A stretch of 10,121 nucleotides of DNA from Oscillospiraceae bacterium (GTDB lineage Bacteria; Bacillota; Clostridia; Oscillospirales; Oscillospiraceae), in NCBI GenBank assembly GCA_031272845.1, contig JAISTA010000089.1, positions 1 to 10,121 of the forward strand, read 5' to 3'. Under the pieces are notes generated by a model. It was not told where the DNA came from. It was given only the letters and a program-made list of their open reading frames with translations, and ran no database searches. Each line of letters opens with the position of its first letter. Within the stretch, counting starts at the first letter, position 1. This document shows positions 5,888-10,121 of the stretch, one piece after another. The translations under genes were made by a program, and so were the position numbers.

Positions 5888-8044
5888 TTGCTCCGCGCGG
5901 ATTTGCGGCAACACACTAACTCACTCCGGGACAACACGTCATATTTGAAAAACAGCGCACTACAACAAAAGCTGTCCGATATTCCGCTAATCGGGGAAAA
6001 AAAGGCCAAGCTGCTCCAAAAGCTCGGCCTTGAAACAGTTGCGGTTTTTTTTACATTCTTGCCCCGCGCTTATGAAGACAGAAGCGCTGTTTTGCCGCTC
6101 ACGGCGTTTGCCCACGGCGACAGCGGGTGCTTTTGCGCGCATGTTATGTCCCGAGACAGGCGGATGACGGCGGGCGGACGTATGCTTGTGAAAATTGCCG
6201 TGTCAGACGGAGGCCGCCGCGCGTCCGTCGTGTTTTTCAATATGGCCTGGATTTATGACAAGCTTATTCCCGGCACGGAATATATCTTTTTCGGCAGGGC
6301 CGAGCAGAGCTCCTCCGAGCTGACGTTTATTAATCCGGACTTCGAGCAGCCGGACTCCCCTGCCCGCCTCACCCGCCGGATACTGCCTGTGTATCCGTTG
6401 ACGGCGGGGCTTTCGCGTCAGTCGGTTTTGTCGCTGTCAGAGAACATTTTTGCGCTTGCGGGGAATTGTCTTGAGGAAACGCTGCCTGGCAGTATCCGTG
6501 CGGAGTTCGGCCTTGTTTCGTATTCCGATGCGATAAGCAATATCCATTTCCCGGAGAGCTTTACCGCTCTTACGGAGGCGCGCCGCCGCCTTATGTTTGA
6601 GGAGCTGCTCGTCACGGCGCTTGCCGTGCGGCAGACAAAGGCCGCCGCCGCCGACTCCGGGTTTGCGATACGGGAACCGAAGCTTGAGGAGCTCTACGCC
6701 GCGCTGCCGTTTTCGCTTACCGGCGACCAGCAAAAGGCGATTGACGACTGTCTGTCAGACCTTGCGGCGGGACGCGTAATGTCGCGCCTGATTCAGGGAG
6801 ACGTCGGCTCCGGCAAAACAGCAGTCGCGGCGGCTATGTGCTATGCAGTCGCAAAAGCAGGCTGTCAGGCGGCGTTTATGTGTCCGACGGAGGTTTTGGC
6901 GCTTCAGCAGGCGGAAACGCTCGCGCGCCTGTTCGCGCCTTTGGGCATAACCGTCACACTGCTTACAGGCAAAATGACGGCTGCGGCAAAAAAGGCCGCG
7001 GCAAAGGCAATCGGTTCCGGTCTTGCGCAAATCGTAGTCGGCACTCACGCTTTGTTTTCGGAAAGCGTTGCGTTTAGCTCACTCGCGCTTGTCGTGACGG
7101 ACGAACAGCACCGTTTCGGAGTACGTCAGCGTGCGGCAATGCTTGAAAAGGCGGAAACGCCGCCGCATATGCTGGTTATGTCCGCAACGCCGATTCCGAG
7201 AACGCTGGCTCTTCTGCTGTACGGCGACCTTTCCGTTTCGGTAATCCGTGAAATGCCCAAGGGCAGGGTGCCCATAAAAACCTATCTTGTAAACGACGAT
7301 TATCATCCCCGCCTTTTGCGCTTTATCGAAAAAACAGCGGCGGGCGGCGGGCAAACCTATGTTATAGTGCCGTCCGTTGAGGAAAGCGAGGCTCTGCCGG
7401 AATTGAAGTCCGCTGTTTCTTATCACAAGCAGCTTCAGGAAGAGCTTCCGGGGCTTACCGTCGGTTTGCTGCACGGAAAGCTAAAGCCGAAGGACAAGGA
7501 GCGCGAAATGGAGGACTTTGCCTCCGGCAAAACACAGGTGCTTGTCGCGACGACTGTCGTCGAGGTCGGCGTTGACGTGCCGAACGCGACGCTTATGATA
7601 ATCGAAAACGCGGAGCGCTTCGGCCTGTCGCAGCTGCACCAGCTGCGCGGGCGCGTCGGGCGCGGGGCAAGCCAAAGCTACTGCGTGCTTGTGCGCGGCA
7701 GTACGGACACGGGTGAGCCGAGCCTGCTTTCCGGCGCGGACAGGCAGTCTGTAGCCGACGAGCGTCTGCGCGCCGTCGTGCAGACGACAGACGGGTTTGA
7801 GCTTGCCGAAAAGGATCTCCTGCTTCGCGGAGCCGGTGAATTTTTCGGAGAACGTCAATCCGGATTCGGCGGAGGCGGAATTCTCGCGAAAATCGGCGCG
7901 ACGGACGCGGCGATCGTCGACGCGGCGCTTTCCTGTGCCACGGCGCTCGCGGCAAGTCCGGAGCTGCAATCGGGACGCGAATATTCGCGTTTGCGCGAAA
8001 AGGTCGGGCTTTTGCTTGAAGCAGCGGAGAACACATTTAACTGA
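5888..8044 (+). CDS. recG: ATP-dependent DNA helicase RecG
   Basis: RecG is a double-stranded DNA translocase that regresses stalled replication forks and remodels branched DNA and R-loops. With the TTG at 5888 it has 718 residues, slightly long for the family. An N-terminal wedge region contains the OB-fold. The helicase core has Walker A GDVGSGKT (304-311), CPTEVLA, the DEQH box (D405-H408) with HRFGVRQR after it, SATPIPRT (432-439), TTVVEVGVDVPNAT and QLHQLRGRVGRG (582-593). The C-terminal RGAGEFFGERQSG block matches the translocation-associated end of RecG. Start choice is uncertain: 5888 has GGCGG seven bases upstream and follows an in-frame stop at 5885, whereas TTG 5945 gives a 699-residue protein starting MKNSALQQKL, nearer the usual length but with a poor ribosome site. 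It leads the repair group recG-hslO-recO-mutS2. Confidence 0.95.
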   Translation: MLRADLRQHTNSLRDNTSYLKNSALQQKLSDIPLIGEKKAKLLQKLGLETVAVFFTFLPRAYEDRSAVLPLTAFAHGDSGCFCAHVMSRDRRMTAGGRMLVKIAVSDGGRRASVVFFNMAWIYDKLIPGTEYIFFGRAEQSSSELTFINPDFEQPDSPARLTRRILPVYPLTAGLSRQSVLSLSENIFALAGNCLEETLPGSIRAEFGLVSYSDAISNIHFPESFTALTEARRRLMFEELLVTALAVRQTKAAAADSGFAIREPKLEELYAALPFSLTGDQQKAIDDCLSDLAAGRVMSRLIQGDVGSGKTAVAAAMCYAVAKAGCQAAFMCPTEVLALQQAETLARLFAPLGITVTLLTGKMTAAAKKAAAKAIGSGLAQIVVGTHALFSESVAFSSLALVVTDEQHRFGVRQRAAMLEKAETPPHMLVMSATPIPRTLALLLYGDLSVSVIREMPKGRVPIKTYLVNDDYHPRLLRFIEKTAAGGGQTYVIVPSVEESEALPELKSAVSYHKQLQEELPGLTVGLLHGKLKPKDKEREMEDFASGKTQVLVATTVVEVGVDVPNATLMIIENAERFGLSQLHQLRGRVGRGASQSYCVLVRGSTDTGEPSLLSGADRQSVADERLRAVVQTTDGFELAEKDLLLRGAGEFFGERQSGFGGGGILAKIGATDAAIVDAALSCATALAASPELQSGREYSRLREKVGLLLEAAENTFN

Positions 8045-8048
8045 CAAT

Positions 8049-8921
8049 ATGAAAAGTAACGAACAGGACAAATTAATACGCGCAATATCGGGCGACGGCT
8101 ACGTCAGCCTGACCGCCGTCACAACTTGCGCAATCGCCGCGCGCATATGCGAGATTCACGCGCCCTCGCGCACGGCGGCGGCCGCGCTTGGCCGTCTGGC
8201 CTCCGCCGCGAGCATTATGGGCGAGGCGCTCAAGTCGGAGGGTGCTTCCGTCACATGCGTGATAGACGGCAAAGGGCCGGTCGGACAGCTTATCGCGGTT
8301 GCTGACAGCGCGGGGAACGTGCGCGTTTCGGCGAAAAATCCGGTGGCTGACCTGCCGCTTGCGCCAAACGGCAAGCTGAATGTCGGCGGACTTGTCGGCA
8401 CGGACGGATTTCTGTCCGTCGTGCGCGATTTCGGCATTGGCGAGCCTTACACGGGCTATGTCCCGCTTGTTTCCGGCGAGATTGCGGAGGATTTTGCGGC
8501 GTATTTTGTGCAGTCGGAGCAGGTCGGGAGCGCCGTCGGGCTTGGCGTTCTGATTGGCGGAGACGACAGCGTGCTTGCGTCGGGCGGCTTTCTGCTGTCG
8601 CTGCTTCCGGGCTGTCCCGAACCTGAAAAGCTTGCGCAAAGGCTTGAGGAGAACATCAAAAATGCCGGAAGCGTAACGGAAATGCTGTGTTCCGGCGGTA
8701 CGGATGCGCTTGTTGACCGCTTGCTTGCGGGAATGTCTCCGCGAGTGCTTGACACACGCGATATTTTCTACAAATGCACCTGCTCGCGCGAGAGGACGCT
8801 GAATATGCTCGCGTCCCTGCCGGAAAGCGACCGCGCGGAGCTGAAATCCGGCGGAGAAACGCTTGAAATAACGTGCGACTTTTGCGACGAGGTATACCTT
8901 ATTTCGCCGGGCGAGCTATGA
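8049..8921 (+). CDS. hslO: Redox-regulated holdase chaperone Hsp33
   Basis: Hsp33 is a cytoplasmic chaperone switched on by oxidation: four cysteines hold zinc in the reduced state and form disulfides under oxidative stress, which exposes the client-binding surface. The 290-residue protein has the standard length. All four cysteines are present near the C-terminus, as CTC (C243, C245) within YKCTCSRER and CDFC (C276, C279) followed by DEVY, so the switch looks intact. The N-terminal domain carries family features, including IDGKGPVGQLIAVADSAGNVR and the following KLNVGGLVG. The ATG at 8049 begins four bases after the recG stop. The same frame is open back into recG (to 7797) but without family-like sequence there. 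No strong ribosome site is seen, so coupling to recG translation is likely. Its stop overlaps the recO start (ATGA). Confidence 0.96.
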   Translation: MKSNEQDKLIRAISGDGYVSLTAVTTCAIAARICEIHAPSRTAAAALGRLASAASIMGEALKSEGASVTCVIDGKGPVGQLIAVADSAGNVRVSAKNPVADLPLAPNGKLNVGGLVGTDGFLSVVRDFGIGEPYTGYVPLVSGEIAEDFAAYFVQSEQVGSAVGLGVLIGGDDSVLASGGFLLSLLPGCPEPEKLAQRLEENIKNAGSVTEMLCSGGTDALVDRLLAGMSPRVLDTRDIFYKCTCSRERTLNMLASLPESDRAELKSGGETLEITCDFCDEVYLISPGEL

Positions 8922-9655
8922 AAGACGACAGATTTTCACGCACGCCGGGGCTTGTCCTGCGCAGTGTGCAGTATAAAGAGGCCTCGCGCATACTGACGGT
9001 GCTGACGCCGGAGCACGGCAAAATTACCGTCACGGCAAACAGCGCGGTGCGCAAAAACAGCAAGGTTGCGCCCGTTGTGCAGCAGTTTGCGTATTCGGAT
9101 ATGCTTTTGTCCGTCTCTAAAGGCATGTATTATTTAACCGAGGGGGCTGTTATTGAGCAGTTTTCGGGGCTGTCGGGTGAGCTTTCGTCAGTTGCGCTCG
9201 CCTGTTATCTGGCGCAGCTGACGGAGAGTATAGCTGACGAGGACAGCGTCACGACCGACCCGCTGCGTATCATGCTAAACGCGCTCTTTGCGCTGTCGGA
9301 GGGTCTGTACTCTCACGCGGTAATCAAATCCGCGACAGAGCTTCGCCTTATTGCCGCCGCCGGGTTTATGCCGGAAACGGCGTGCTGTGTGCGGTGCGGT
9401 AGCGTTGAGGTTACGGCGTTTTCGGCGGAGCTTGGCGGCGGGCTTTGCGGAGAATGCGCGGTGCGCACGGCGGACGCGGCGGCGCTGTCCGGCTCGGCGC
9501 TTGGCGCTATGCGGCACGTGCTCTCTTGCGGGCTGAAAAAGCTGTATTCCTTCCCGCCTGACGCGGCGGAGGAGCTTGCCCCTCTTGCTGAAAACTATGT
9601 TTTGACAAAATGCGAGCGTGGATTTTCGACGCTCGACTACTACAAATCGCTTTGA
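8918..9655 (+). CDS. recO: DNA repair protein RecO
   Basis: RecO works with RecR, and RecF where present, to load RecA onto SSB-coated single-stranded DNA during gap repair; it also anneals strands. The 245-residue protein has the usual length. It starts with an OB-fold domain: TPGLVLRSVQYKEASRILTVLTPEHGKIT is a typical RecO opening. A helical domain follows. A zinc-binding cluster lies late, with CVRC (C157, C160) and CGEC (C177, C180), a feature of Firmicutes RecO. The last residues, STLDYYKSL, suit the family. ATG 8918 overlaps the hslO stop by four bases (ATGA), indicating translational coupling. The frame runs back to 8873, but those residues belong to the hslO region. mutS2 follows after ten bases. 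Confidence 0.95.
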   Translation: MKDDRFSRTPGLVLRSVQYKEASRILTVLTPEHGKITVTANSAVRKNSKVAPVVQQFAYSDMLLSVSKGMYYLTEGAVIEQFSGLSGELSSVALACYLAQLTESIADEDSVTTDPLRIMLNALFALSEGLYSHAVIKSATELRLIAAAGFMPETACCVRCGSVEVTAFSAELGGGLCGECAVRTADAAALSGSALGAMRHVLSCGLKKLYSFPPDAAEELAPLAENYVLTKCERGFSTLDYYKSL

Positions 9656-9665
9656 CTTAACTATT

Positions 9666-10121
9666 ATGACGCCACTATTTCAAAAATCACTGAATACGCT
9701 GGAATTCCCGCAGGTTTTGCGGCTTCTTTCAAAAGAAGCGCAGTCGCAGCCCGGCGCTTCAGCGTGTCTTGCGCTCCTGCCGAAAACCGACCCGGAGGAC
9801 GTTCGCGAGCTTCTGACCGAAACGCGGGACGCGGGCATCCAAACGCGCCTTCGCGGCATTCCCGACCTCGGCGGAGTGACGGATATCCGCGAGATTGTAC
9901 AGCGCGCCGGACTTTCCGGCACTCTCTCCTGTGCCGAGCTGCTGGCTGTGCGCAATGTCCTGTACGCCGCGTCCTCCGCGATTTCCTGGATTGAGCGTGA
10001 CAGCGCGGAGACCACGAGCCTTGACGGATATTTTTTGCAGATTTCGGGCAACAGATTCCTTGAACAAAAAATAGGAAGCTCCATTTTGTCGGAGGACACG
10101 GTCGCGGATGCGGCCTCTCCT
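9666..10121 (+). CDS. mutS2: Endonuclease MutS2, N-terminal part (runs off the window)
   Basis: The frame opens at ATG 9666 and stays open to the last base, giving 152 residues of what should be a protein of nearly 800. The start MTPLFQKSLNTLEFPQVL, then a 'L.P.TDPEDVRELLTETRDA' block, GGVTDIREIVQRAG and FLEQKIGSSILSED are typical of the N-terminal domain of MutS2 (also called MutSB). MutS2 is a MutS-like ATPase with a C-terminal Smr nuclease domain; it suppresses recombination in some bacteria and rescues collided ribosomes in Bacillus subtilis. The ATPase and Smr domains are outside the window. The start has no visible Shine-Dalgarno site, and the ten bases after recO are A+T-rich, so translation is probably coupled to recO. 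Confidence 0.9.
   Translation, partial: MTPLFQKSLNTLEFPQVLRLLSKEAQSQPGASACLALLPKTDPEDVRELLTETRDAGIQTRLRGIPDLGGVTDIREIVQRAGLSGTLSCAELLAVRNVLYAASSAISWIERDSAETTSLDGYFLQISGNRFLEQKIGSSILSEDTVADAASP

Noticed and set aside
7548..7562. Perfect inverted repeat CGACGA-CTG-TCGTCG
   Set aside because: It lies within conserved recG codons (the TTVVEVG motif) and is short; codon constraint explains it.
8400..8420. Small hairpin around GGAC/GTCC in hslO
   Set aside because: Six-base arms inside coding sequence, with no T-run, no gene boundary and no conserved context.
7481..8639. Antisense open frames over the end of recG and over hslO
   Set aside because: Arg/Ala-rich translations typical of shadows; recG and hslO show full family motifs in the + frames.
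1..10121. Mobile elements, CRISPR arrays, tRNA or rRNA genes, prophage or defence genes
   Set aside because: None seen: no transposase or integrase motifs, no regular repeat-spacer pattern, and almost every base lies in an assigned gene.

Overview
This window is a stretch of bacterial chromosome from a G+C-rich member of the Firmicutes (Bacillota), most likely class Clostridia. The evidence is the gene content: a GtaB-type GalU, a clostridial-looking LarC, a Firmicutes-type ABC-F ATPase, the BirA/BioY biotin salvage pair, and the series recG, hslO, recO, mutS2. Codon use is strongly biased to G/C at third positions (a 60-base sample at 9421-9480 is 75% G+C). Genus cannot be fixed from the sequence alone.

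All eleven genes lie on the + strand and are packed tightly. Four junctions overlap (galU/larC, larC/ABC-F, ABC-F/birA, hslO/recO), and the only intergenic gap near 100 bases is 521-620, before galU. No rho-independent terminator and no convincing promoter is visible, so the run behaves like one long operon or a few overlapping transcription units.

Layout. 1-520: 3' end of a multi-spanning membrane protein, probably an acyltransferase-3 family enzyme that decorates surface glycans. 621-1496: galU, making UDP-glucose. 1486-2718: larC, nickel insertase for the nickel-pincer nucleotide cofactor. 2712-4238: a two-domain ABC-F ATPase with an unusual second D-loop. 4216-4917: a biotin-protein ligase without the DNA-binding domain. 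4946-5509: bioY, the biotin-binding membrane subunit of an ECF transporter. 5529-5867: a small single-domain cupin of unknown function. 5888-8044: recG helicase. 8049-8921: hslO (Hsp33 redox chaperone). 8918-9655: recO. 9666-10121 (runs off the end): the N-terminal part of mutS2.

Functionally there are three loose groups: envelope precursor supply (acyltransferase, galU); cofactor handling (larC for nickel, birA plus bioY for scavenged biotin); and genome and proteome maintenance (recG, hslO, recO, mutS2), with an ABC-F ribosome-associated ATPase and an orphan cupin between them. I found no phage, transposon, CRISPR array, RNA gene or defence system. The window is largely housekeeping, and I see no clear new system. 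The points most worth a second look are the divergent single-frame LarC without visible partners, the ABC-F D-loop change, and the uncharacterised cupin.
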